Part shown: positions 1 through 6,010 of the stretch, one piece after another
How positions within the stretch are numbered: the stretch's first letter is position 1
Layout of the letters: each line of letters starts with the position of its first letter
Source: Spirochaetia bacterium
Lineage (GTDB): Bacteria > Spirochaetota > Spirochaetia > Treponematales > Rectinemataceae
Direction: 5' to 3'
Assembly (NCBI GenBank): GCA_021286925.1
Contig: JAJTBL010000103.1
Location: 1-6,770, forward strand
Length of the DNA: 6,770 nucleotides
Notes under the pieces: generated by a model
Database searches by the model: none
The model's input: only the letters and a program-made list of their open reading frames with translations
Told to the model about the DNA's origin: nothing
Translations under genes and position numbers: made by a program

Positions 1-66
1 GACAGTGGTTACCGCTACCAACATCATTGCCACAATGAGAACGGTCATGATCCTTCGGTTCTTCAT
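1..66 (-). CDS. Sugar ABC transporter substrate-binding protein, N-terminal fragment (signal peptide only)
   Basis: Only the first 22 codons are inside the window; the gene runs off the left edge. The peptide starts MKNRRIMTVLIVAMMLVAV, a basic n-region (K2, R4, R5) followed by an uninterrupted hydrophobic stretch, as expected for a Sec signal peptide or lipoprotein leader. The ATG at 66 is preceded by a strong AAGGAGG ribosome binding site about 5 nt upstream. It is the third gene after the ATPase and permease of a CUT2-type importer, where the periplasmic binding protein is normally encoded, so the identity comes mainly from position. The mature domain is not visible, so the ligand cannot be named. 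It could be another exported protein, but that is less likely. Confidence 0.7.
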   Translation of the reverse strand, partial: MKNRRIMTVLIVAMMLVAVTTV

Positions 67-88
67 GGTAGCCTCCTTGAAAACATTC

Positions 89-118
89 TTTCCGGTTCAC
101 ACAGGTGACCGGTGGAAA
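89..118 (-). other. Intercistronic imperfect hairpin between permease and binding-protein genes
   Basis: TTTCC (89-93) pairs with GGAAA (114-118), and GGTTCAC (94-100) pairs with GTGACC (105-110) around an ACAG loop, leaving one bulged T and a three-base bulge. It lies about 20 nt upstream of the binding-protein start. No T-run follows on the minus strand, so it is not a standard intrinsic terminator. Intercistronic hairpins often protect or separate binding-protein mRNA from permease mRNA; that role is inferred here. Confidence 0.35.
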
Positions 119-131
119 CCTGTTTAACATC

Positions 132-149
132 AGCCCTCGGCAAAGGGCT
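132..149 (-). other. Small hairpin abutting the permease stop codon
   Basis: AGCCCT (132-137) and AGGGCT (144-149) form a 6-bp perfect stem with a 6-nt loop, touching the TGA stop of the permease gene. On the minus strand it is followed by GATGTTAAAC rather than a T-tract, so it is not a convincing terminator. It may slow 3'-5' decay or partly uncouple downstream translation. Confidence 0.3.
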
Positions 150-1150
150 CATTTGCTTCTCTTTCTTCTCAGCATGTCCACATAGACGGCGAAAATGATG
201 ATCACGCCCGTCACGACAATCTGCCATTCCTGAGGCACCGACAGGATTCGAAGTCCATTGGTGAGCACGCTCATGATGAAAGCGCCGATAACCGTCCCAA
301 GAATGGTGCCCTCACCGCCCGAGAGCGAAGTGCCGCCGATAACGACCGCCGCAATGGCGTCCAGCTCGTAGCCAGGTCCCAGGGCCGGCTGGGCCGAATT
401 GAGCCGCGACGCAATGATGATGCCTGCAATACCGCAGATGGCGCCGGAAAAGGCATAGACCGCGATCTTCCAACGGTCGGTGTTGACGCCTGACAGCCGG
501 ACAGCTTCTTCATTCGATCCAATCGCGAAGGTGTAGCGGCCGAAAATCGTCTTGTTCAGGATGATGCTCGCGACAATGGCTAGGGCAAAAAAGATCAGAA
601 CGGCATTCGGAATTTTAAAGGACTCGATAAAGGAAAAAATCGAACCCATAGCGATGAGCGCGAAGGTTGGCGATTCAGTGAAGTAAATAGGCTTGCTTTG
701 CGCGATGATCAGCGACAGCCCTTTGGTCAGCATCATCATACCGAGCGTCGCAATAAAAGGAGGAATCTTGAGCTTTGCGACCATGACGCCGGACAGAAAT
801 CCGCAGAGCATTCCCGCCAGGATGGCTACCAGAACGCCCACCATGACCGGCATGTGCCAGTTGGCGACAAACTGCGCGGCCATGACCGCGGTAAAGGTCA
901 TCATGGTGCCGACAGAGAGGTCGATGCCGCCGGTGATGATGATGAAGGTGACGCCGATGGCCAGAACGCCGTTCACCGCGGTGGCCAGCATGATGGCAAT
1001 CAGATTGTTCGACTGGAAAAAGTTGGGCGACGCAAATGAGAATACGATGAGCAGAATGATGAGGCTGGAAAATGCCAGGATTTTCTGCTTGGCGGAGGAA
1101 GAAGAAAAACTGTCTTTGGCGGTTTTATCCGCAATAATTTTTTCAGGCAT
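149..1150 (-). CDS. CUT2-family sugar ABC transporter permease (RbsC-like)
   Basis: This is a 333-residue inner-membrane permease of the ribose/xylose/galactose (CUT2) importer class, which forms the sugar channel with the adjacent ATPase. After a polar N-terminus of about 22 residues come roughly eight to ten hydrophobic segments. The family hallmark GGIDLSVG is at residues 74-81, PPFIATLG at 130-137, the cytoplasmic coupling region GRYTFAIGSNEEAVRLSG at 204-221, and GTSLSGGEGTILGT at 273-286; it ends in a basic tail (RRKRSK). Length is normal for RbsC-type permeases. The ATG at 1150 has AAAGGAA about 6 nt upstream and follows the ATPase stop by 10 nt, so the two are surely co-transcribed. 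The sequence does not say which sugar is carried, so no ribose-specific symbol is given. Confidence 0.93.
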   Translation of the reverse strand: MPEKIIADKTAKDSFSSSSAKQKILAFSSLIILLIVFSFASPNFFQSNNLIAIMLATAVNGVLAIGVTFIIITGGIDLSVGTMMTFTAVMAAQFVANWHMPVMVGVLVAILAGMLCGFLSGVMVAKLKIPPFIATLGMMMLTKGLSLIIAQSKPIYFTESPTFALIAMGSIFSFIESFKIPNAVLIFFALAIVASIILNKTIFGRYTFAIGSNEEAVRLSGVNTDRWKIAVYAFSGAICGIAGIIIASRLNSAQPALGPGYELDAIAAVVIGGTSLSGGEGTILGTVIGAFIMSVLTNGLRILSVPQEWQIVVTGVIIIFAVYVDMLRRKRSK

Positions 1151-1160
1151 ACTGGTTCCT

Positions 1161-2681
1161 TTATTGGGCGGTTTTCACCATGGATTCACGCTGGGTGGCG
1201 AGTTTCATGATTTTTTCCTGGGTCGCTTCCGAAGCCAGCAGTTCTCCGGTCACCCGGCCTTCGCACATGACCACGATCCGATGGCTCATGCGGAGAATTT
1301 CCGGCAATTCCGAAGAAATCATAATGATTGTCTTGCCGGCTTCAGCCAATTCATTCAGCAGTTTATAAATCTCCTGTTTGGCGCCGACATCGATACCGCG
1401 GGTCGGCTCGTCAAAAAAGAGAATGTCGCAATTGCGGATCAGCCATTTTGCGACAACCACTTTCTGCTGATTTCCGCCTGACAGGTACTTCGCCTTCTGG
1501 CTCAGCGAAGGAGTCCTGATGGACAGCTTCTGTATCATGTCGCTGCCGGCTTTCTGGGTTGCTTTGGTGTTGATGAAGCCTCCAAAGTTTGTAAACGATT
1601 GCATGGAGGCGAGAGCAATATTGGTTTCGATATCCATGCCGACAGCCAGGCCGTAACGCTTCCGGTCCTCGGAAAGGTAGCCGATGCCATGCCGTACCGC
1701 GTCGCTGGGGTGCCTGATAGTGACCTTTTTCCCGTTGACCAGGATTTCGCCGGAATCAATCGGGTCCGCGCCGAACACAGCCCGCGCAGTTTCGGTTCTG
1801 CCTGCCCCCATGAGGCCAGCAAACCCGAGAATTTCACCTTTTCTGGCTTCGAAACTGACATTTTTCAGCGTTTTACCCTGATTGAGTCCGCTCACTTTTA
1901 AAACCACCGGCCTGTTGACGGCAAGATCGATCTGAGGCGCGCTTTCGTAGATTTTTCTTCCGACCATCAGCGAAATGACATGATCCAGATTGGTCTCGGA
2001 AACCTTGAGCGTGTCGATGTACTGTCCGTCGCGCATGACCGTGATTCGATCCGAAATTTGGAAAAGCTCATCCATCCGGTGGGAAATGTAAATGATCCCG
2101 ACACCCTGCGATCTGAGATGCCGAATGATGCCGAATAATTCTTCAATTTCGATTTCATTCAGCGCGGCTGTCGGCTCATCCATGATCAGAATCTTGGCGT
2201 TGAAGCTCAGCGCTTTGACAATTTCAGCCATCTGCTGTTTGGCAATCGTCAGTTCTCCGATCTTTACCCGCGGGTCAAAATCTATTTTCAGCAGACTGAA
2301 AAGCTCGCGCGTCTTGCTGTTGAGCTGTTTTTCATCCAGAAAGAGACCCAGGTACTTTTTCGGCTCACGCCCGATAAAAATATTCTGCGCTGCAGTCAGA
2401 TGGTTCATCAGGTTGAGTTCTTGGTGAATTATAGAAATACCCAGACGCTGGGCCGCGCGGGGATTCGGGATTTCCACCGGCTTCCCATTGATCAGGATTT
2501 CCCCTGAATCCTTTTGGTACACGCCCGCAAGCACCTTCATCAGCGTGGATTTTCCCGCTCCGTTTTCTCCTACGAGGGTGTGAACTTCTCCGGGATATAG
2601 GTCGAAATGGACGTCTTTGAGCGCATGGACACCGGGAAAGGATTTGTTCAGATTTCGAACTGAAATCAACGGTTCTGCCAC
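1161..2681 (-). CDS. CUT2-family sugar ABC transporter ATPase, two nucleotide-binding domains (RbsA-like)
   Basis: This 506-residue cytoplasmic protein powers a CUT2 sugar importer. It has the tandem-domain layout of RbsA/XylG/MglA. The first domain has Walker A GENGAGKST at residues 38-46, a Q-loop at HQE 86-88, signature LTIAKQQM at 144-151 and Walker B ILIMDEP at 164-170. The second domain has the degenerate Walker A GLMGAGRT at 289-296, with Arg in place of the catalytic Lys as is usual in this family, signature LSGGNQQK at 400-407 and Walker B ILFFDEP at 420-426. I place the start at the GTG at 2681 because AAGGAG lies 7 nt upstream and the product then begins MAEPLISVRNLNKSF, matching the family. 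An in-frame TTG at 2735 would add 18 residues, but they are encoded by an operator palindrome and start at or next to the predicted transcription start. It leads the operon; the permease follows after 10 nt. Confidence 0.95.
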   Translation of the reverse strand: MAEPLISVRNLNKSFPGVHALKDVHFDLYPGEVHTLVGENGAGKSTLMKVLAGVYQKDSGEILINGKPVEIPNPRAAQRLGISIIHQELNLMNHLTAAQNIFIGREPKKYLGLFLDEKQLNSKTRELFSLLKIDFDPRVKIGELTIAKQQMAEIVKALSFNAKILIMDEPTAALNEIEIEELFGIIRHLRSQGVGIIYISHRMDELFQISDRITVMRDGQYIDTLKVSETNLDHVISLMVGRKIYESAPQIDLAVNRPVVLKVSGLNQGKTLKNVSFEARKGEILGFAGLMGAGRTETARAVFGADPIDSGEILVNGKKVTIRHPSDAVRHGIGYLSEDRKRYGLAVGMDIETNIALASMQSFTNFGGFINTKATQKAGSDMIQKLSIRTPSLSQKAKYLSGGNQQKVVVAKWLIRNCDILFFDEPTRGIDVGAKQEIYKLLNELAEAGKTIIMISSELPEILRMSHRIVVMCEGRVTGELLASEATQEKIMKLATQRESMVKTAQ

Positions 2682-2709
2682 CGAAACGCTCCTTGGAAGG
2701 CTTGATGTA

Positions 2710-2731
2710 TCAATGTAATCGATTACATTGA
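2710..2731 (-). promoter_or_regulatory. Perfect 22-bp palindrome, probable LacI-family operator
   Basis: Positions 2710-2731 are an exact inverted repeat with no central spacer. The core TGTAATCGATTACA has the central CG and TGTAA/TTACA half-sites characteristic of LacI/GalR-family operators, and it also fits the broader CcpA cre consensus (TGWAANCGNTNWCA). It begins a few bases downstream of the minus-strand -10 box, over the expected transcription start and early leader, where a bound repressor would block the transporter operon. No LacI-family gene is in the window, so the regulator and inducer are unknown. Confidence 0.85.
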
Positions 2732-2740
2732 ACAAAAGTC

Positions 2741-2769
2741 ATTATCAGCCAGGTTTTTCTATCTGTCAA
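2741..2769 (-). promoter_or_regulatory. Sigma70-type promoter of the sugar transporter operon
   Basis: On the minus strand a perfect TTGACA -35 box (2764-2769) is separated by exactly 17 bp from GATAAT (2741-2746), five of six matches to the -10 consensus. Transcription should begin near 2733, giving a leader of about 50 nt before the GTG start at 2681, with the palindromic operator at its very start. An A/T-rich tract (about 2771-2789) upstream could act as an UP element. An almost consensus promoter with an overlapping operator suggests strong expression held down by a repressor. Confidence 0.85.
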
Positions 2770-2799
2770 GGGTAAAAAATAAAAATTTTCAGCTTTGCT

Positions 2800-2829
2800 T
2801 TGCACGGAGGCGGCGATTCAGTATATAAT
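2800..2829 (+). promoter_or_regulatory. Probable sigma70 promoter of the PHP-domain gene
   Basis: A perfect TATAAT -10 box at 2824-2829 sits 18 bp downstream of a weak -35 match, TTGCAC at 2800-2805. The A/T-rich tract at 2771-2789 precedes it. Expected start is near 2836, leaving a leader of about 190 nt before the ATG at 3025. It is back to back with the transporter promoter: the two -35 boxes are 30 bp apart and point away from each other. The weak -35 hints at activator dependence or modest expression. Confidence 0.6.
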
Positions 2830-2830
2830 T

Positions 2831-2869
2831 GAGTCAATTTCAAAACTTTATTGTTTTTGAAATTGGCTT
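2831..2869 (+). promoter_or_regulatory. Long inverted repeat at the start of the PHP-gene transcript
   Basis: CAATTTCAAAA (2835-2845) and TTTTGAAATTG (2855-2865) are perfect 11-bp arms around a 9-nt loop. In RNA the stem can extend to about 15 bp through G-U and Watson-Crick pairs out to 2831 and 2869. It starts at or within a few bases of the predicted transcription start. It could be a 5'-end stabilising hairpin, or at the DNA level an operator for an unknown dimeric regulator. The stem is A/T-rich and no T-tract follows, so a terminator is unlikely. Confidence 0.5.
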
Positions 2870-2881
2870 TGCGGTTTCTCG

Positions 2882-2897
2882 CGGTTCTGGAGAACCG
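2882..2897 (+). promoter_or_regulatory. Short inverted repeat enclosing a possible leader-ORF ribosome binding site
   Basis: CGGTTCT (2882-2888) and AGAACCG (2891-2897) are 7-bp inverted arms with a 2-bp centre. A GGAG motif at 2889-2892 lies in the centre, 7 nt before the ATG at 2900. If folded, the RNA would hide this Shine-Dalgarno site. The structure is short, and the functional reading is inference. Confidence 0.3.
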
Positions 2898-2899
2898 AT

Positions 2900-2965
2900 A
2901 TGAAACGCGCGCAATTTATCGTTGGTCGTTTAAAATGCAGATGCATTTTGAATGACCCTCAATAA
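2900..2965 (+). CDS. Possible 21-residue leader peptide upstream of the PHP gene
   Basis: ATG at 2900 opens a 21-codon frame ending in TAA at 2963-2965. The peptide begins MKRAQFIVGR and ends CILNDPQ, with a net basic character and two cysteines (CRC). GGAG at 2889-2892 with 7-nt spacing is an ideal ribosome binding site. The frame contains the strong hairpin at 2924-2957, so ribosome movement through it would melt that structure. It ends 59 nt before the PHP-gene ATG. I do not recognise the peptide; there is no run of one amino acid codon as in classical attenuators. It may be a chance frame, a regulatory uORF or a small protein. Confidence 0.3.
   Translation: MKRAQFIVGRLKCRCILNDPQ
2924..2957 (+). 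promoter_or_regulatory. Strong 15-bp leader hairpin ahead of the PHP gene
   Basis: GGTCGTTTAAAATGC (2924-2938) pairs along its whole length with GCATTTTGAATGACC (2943-2957), with 13 Watson-Crick and 2 G-U pairs and an AGAT loop. The G-U pairs are consistent with selection for RNA rather than DNA structure. The bases after it (CTCAATAAAAATTTCG) contain no U-run, so it is not an intrinsic terminator. It lies within the possible leader ORF and about 70 nt before the PHP-gene start. Confidence 0.5.
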
Positions 2966-3024
2966 AAATTTCGAATTTCTGCAGAATATACATAGTATTA
3001 AGGAAGAAAAGGCCCGGGAGCACG

Positions 3025-5706
3025 ATGAAATTTCAGATTTTCGCAAAGCTTTATAAAAACCTCATCAGCACGCTGAGCTTCAGCTCGGAGCTGAGAAAGA
3101 TGCGCCGGGAGCTCAACGCTAAAATCGACATGCCGGACACAATAAGCCCCGGCATGCATGCCCATGCGCTTGGAGTAAACCGCTGGTTCAAGAAACGCAG
3201 GGTTTCGATCGCGGAATCCTACCTCATGGTTGTCAGCAATCTCGATTCGAAATATGCCGAAAAGCGGCTGGACGCGCTCCGCGTGCTGGCCGATGTCGCT
3301 TTCCACTCGAAAAACCTCGATTATCCGCTCAATACTGCCCGCGTGCAAATGGCGCTGATAAAAGGAGTTGTGAAAAATCGAAACAACAAGCGCCGCCAGC
3401 TCGAACTCCTGCACGACTTCACGATTTCGTCTCGCGGCCAGCATCAGGTGCTCGCGAGGCTCTGCGACGAATTGAATATCATCGAACTTCCGGAGCAGGG
3501 GCTCAGGCTGGAAGACTTCGGCTATGGCTGGGACAGCCATGTCCACGACACCGCGACCACCGGCCGGAAAAACGCAACCCAGCTTATCATCGACGCATTT
3601 ATCAAAGGAATTTCAGAATTGACCTGCGCCTACGGCTCGGCTGACGACATTGCGACGATGGAGGAAGTGCTGGAAGCCGGCTCGATACTCGGCATCAGAA
3701 TCCATCTCGGCATCGAGTTCAGCATGGAAGTGATGGGGAAGCGGGGGCACTTTATGGCTCTTTTGCCAGATTCCATCAAAACTCCGGCTGATGTCCGCGC
3801 TTTTTTCGCCGCCAATGAAGCAACACTCAAAGAGTTTTTCGATGGTCTGGCGACCAATCAGCTGAATCGAATGGCGTCGGTGCGCCAGCTGTTCAGAGAA
3901 TTCAACCAGACTTATTTAGTCGAATTGAATGAAGGGTTTTCCGATTCGCCGCTTTTCAAAGTCCCCGAGCTGACTTTGGAAAGCCTGCAGGAATTCATCC
4001 CGACCGTCAGCATCCACCGCCTGCACATCGCGGAATATCCTTATAATATGTACAAGCCAATCCTGCAGAATCGCCTCCTCCATCTGAAGGTTCTGCGCGC
4101 CGGGATGAGACAGGGGCAGGACAGGAAAAAGCCGGACAGCCCGGAATTCCGGAAAATCGACAAGCTGTATTCTGCGCTGAAAAAAGAGGTGAAAAATCTC
4201 ACGCCCGATATTCTCATGGAACGGTATTTTTCCGGTCCCCGCATTATCGATTATACCTCGGTTTTCAAGGATATCGAGAAACTGAAATCCCAGCTGGCGC
4301 AGGCTGGCTGCCGGCTGAAAATTCTGCACCCGCTCGAATTCGGGCTCGATGACGCAGAAAAAATACTCACCAGGTATCGCGGCATTATTGATGAGGTCGA
4401 ATTATTCAGCACGCAGGATTGCATTGGACGAAAACCGGAGGAGATTGAAGCGCTCGCCATCATGATCAACCGCCTGAACGCCCAGGACGGACCGCCGCTG
4501 GTACCGGTATGCGGCAGCGACTCGACAGGCCGAAATCCTCACGTTCCCGGTATGGGCTTTATTTTTGAGGACAAAATCATCGGCGTCAGAAAAAAGCGCT
4601 ATGTCAAACGCCACATGGCCTTGCCGCCCATGGTTTCAGCCATGGTCAACGCGAAAGGCCGGCCTGTTTCTGAAGAGGACATTCTGCAGGCGCCGGTTAT
4701 CATCAGCATGGGGAAAATTTCCACCGGAAAGGAGCGGGAGAGCCAGAACGAAGTGATCACACCCTGGCGCGCGTTCCGATACCTGAACCCGATGGTGAAA
4801 AATATCATCCTGGTCAGCATTGGCTTTCTTGTCGCCGATTCATTTATCGGATGGGGCTATGCCCTGCTGTGGCTGGCCATCACGGGTTTCCGCAACAGCA
4901 TTGCCGACCTTATTTCCACCCGCGGCACAAAACTCAATGAATGGAAAATCAAGAGCATCAATTTTGACAATGTTGTTCAGTCCCTCTTCTGGACGGGTTT
5001 TTCGGTTCCCATCCTCGGCTTTGTTAAAAGCAGTTTCGATAGTATCTGGCCGGGTGTTCACGACGGGCTTGCCTTCAACCTGGTGAAGTTTTTCTTTATC
5101 TCGTTCGCCAACGGCCTGTATCTTGCAACACACAATACTTTGCGCGGTTTTGACCGGAAAGTTGTGCGGCTCAACTTCTTCCGAAGTGTACTGGCATGGC
5201 CTTTCGCGACCATATTTGCGCCGGTCGGCAACCTCATCGGCATTCCCAGCATCGTCCAGACTAAAATCTGGTCGGATTTTATTGCTGGATTTATAGAAGG
5301 CGGTAATAAATACCTGAAGGTACTGCGTCTGCGGCGCCAGAATCTGGAAGAAATTATTCCGCTGATCAGCGACGCCGATGAAAGCACGCGGTACGCTGCG
5401 ATGCTGGATTTGCTGTATCTTTTCCGCGAGGAACCGAGGACGAAGAGTTCGCTCCGTGCCATTTTCGATCCGGCGTACAAGCCGCTGATTGTTTTAAAAG
5501 GTTATGTGAAACCGAAGCCGCAGGGCTATGAAGCGTTCAAGCGCGCAATTTTTGCGCCGGATCTGGCGGAAAAACTCAGCCTGTTCATTCTCTCCCAGCA
5601 TGAGGCAGAGCGGGCAGAGGACCTTGCCAATCTGGCTGCGGATACCTTGCCTGCCCTCCGTGCCTGGCTCGAATCCAAGTTGAGCGCTGTTAAAACGGTA
5701 GTCTGA
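3025..5706 (+). CDS. Large membrane-anchored PHP-domain protein (TrpH/RNase AM-like domain, partly degenerate), function unknown
   Basis: This is an 893-residue protein. Residues 1-150 are helical and soluble-looking. Residues about 165-520 read as a PHP phosphoesterase domain of the TrpH/RNase AM type: DSHVH at 170-174 (HxH motif), GIEFS at 229-233, H242 in GHFMALLP, a helical insert with SIHRLHIAE at 329-337 resembling the TrpH TRPHIA element, KILHP at 432-436, and GSDSTG at 497-502. Canonical ligands are replaced at three positions by my alignment: the Asp after HxH (T179), the His of TDH (G204) and the His of SDxH (T501). About five hydrophobic segments follow (near 594-611, 612-628, 650-668, 682-702, 719-740), then a charged, probably cytoplasmic tail. 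Known TrpH/RNase AM proteins trim rRNA 5' ends and hydrolyse 3',5'-nucleotide bisphosphates and are soluble, so the membrane fusion is odd. GGGAG lies 4 nt before the ATG. The gene is monocistronic, and its 3' end overlaps azlD by 17 bp. The PHP call is good; activity is uncertain. Confidence 0.85.
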   Translation: MKFQIFAKLYKNLISTLSFSSELRKMRRELNAKIDMPDTISPGMHAHALGVNRWFKKRRVSIAESYLMVVSNLDSKYAEKRLDALRVLADVAFHSKNLDYPLNTARVQMALIKGVVKNRNNKRRQLELLHDFTISSRGQHQVLARLCDELNIIELPEQGLRLEDFGYGWDSHVHDTATTGRKNATQLIIDAFIKGISELTCAYGSADDIATMEEVLEAGSILGIRIHLGIEFSMEVMGKRGHFMALLPDSIKTPADVRAFFAANEATLKEFFDGLATNQLNRMASVRQLFREFNQTYLVELNEGFSDSPLFKVPELTLESLQEFIPTVSIHRLHIAEYPYNMYKPILQNRLLHLKVLRAGMRQGQDRKKPDSPEFRKIDKLYSALKKEVKNLTPDILMERYFSGPRIIDYTSVFKDIEKLKSQLAQAGCRLKILHPLEFGLDDAEKILTRYRGIIDEVELFSTQDCIGRKPEEIEALAIMINRLNAQDGPPLVPVCGSDSTGRNPHVPGMGFIFEDKIIGVRKKRYVKRHMALPPMVSAMVNAKGRPVSEEDILQAPVIISMGKISTGKERESQNEVITPWRAFRYLNPMVKNIILVSIGFLVADSFIGWGYALLWLAITGFRNSIADLISTRGTKLNEWKIKSINFDNVVQSLFWTGFSVPILGFVKSSFDSIWPGVHDGLAFNLVKFFFISFANGLYLATHNTLRGFDRKVVRLNFFRSVLAWPFATIFAPVGNLIGIPSIVQTKIWSDFIAGFIEGGNKYLKVLRLRRQNLEEIIPLISDADESTRYAAMLDLLYLFREEPRTKSSLRAIFDPAYKPLIVLKGYVKPKPQGYEAFKRAIFAPDLAEKLSLFILSQHEAERAEDLANLAADTLPALRAWLESKLSAVKTVV

Positions 5707-6010
5707 TTGCGAGCATGTACACGGCGGTTCCTCCGACAATGGAAAGCAGAACATTGCGTTTCCACAGGTGCAGGAGGGCTGTGACAAGCGCAGCGCCCAG
5801 CGCGGGCAGTCCATACGGCGCTTCAGAAAAGCTGACATCTTTCAGCGCATTGAAAACCAGCAAGGTCATGACTGCCGGCGGCATGAATTTCTGCAGATAA
5901 TCGAGCCATTGCGGCGGCTTCCTCCCCGAGAAAAACAGAAAAGGAACGGCGCGAGTAAAAACCGTCACAATCGTCATAACGGCAATAACCAGCAGATAAT
6001 AGCGAATCAT
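5690..6010 (-). CDS. azlD: AzlD-family branched-chain amino acid exporter, small subunit
   Basis: This 106-residue membrane protein is the small partner of the AzlCD/BrnFE/YgaZH exporter, which moves branched-chain amino acids (and azaleucine in Bacillus) out of the cell. Four hydrophobic segments lie near residues 3-20, 43-60, 65-82 and 86-103, with a conserved-looking TRAVPFLFF at 19-27 and KFMPPAVMTLL at 41-51. Length is typical. I start it at the ATG at 6010 because it shares an ATGA overlap with the azlC stop and has AAGGA about 8 nt upstream. The longer open frame reaching 6271 only reads through azlC in another frame. Its last 17 bases overlap the 3' end of the convergent PHP gene, so no terminator fits between the two. 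Confidence 0.9.
   Translation of the reverse strand: MIRYYLLVIAVMTIVTVFTRAVPFLFFSGRKPPQWLDYLQKFMPPAVMTLLVFNALKDVSFSEAPYGLPALGAALVTALLHLWKRNVLLSIVGGTAVYMLAIRLPF

Noticed and set aside
693..1481. 262-codon open frame on the plus strand
   Set aside because: It is antisense to the permease and ATPase genes, both of which carry clear family motifs. Its translation is low-complexity Met/Thr/Ala/His-rich with no recognisable domain, typical of an antisense shadow.
2682..2735. Extended ATPase N-terminus from the TTG at 2735
   Set aside because: It would translate the operator palindrome, would be essentially leaderless, and has no family similarity. GTG at 2681 has a strong ribosome site.
2871..2890. 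Direct repeat GCGGTTTCTC / GCGGTTCTGG
   Set aside because: Only two imperfect copies of about 7 bp are present, too weak to call a repeat element or a set of regulator sites.
2924..2957. Leader hairpin as an intrinsic terminator
   Set aside because: No U-run follows on either strand and the stem is not GC-rich, so classical termination is not supported.
2977..2986. 10-bp palindrome TTCTGCAGAA in the PHP-gene leader
   Set aside because: It is short, has no spacing relation to a promoter box, and is likely by chance in a region with several small dyads.
2998..3546. 182-codon open frame on the minus strand
   Set aside because: It lies opposite the N-terminal part of the PHP gene and would end inside that gene's leader. 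It has no motif or convincing ribosome site.
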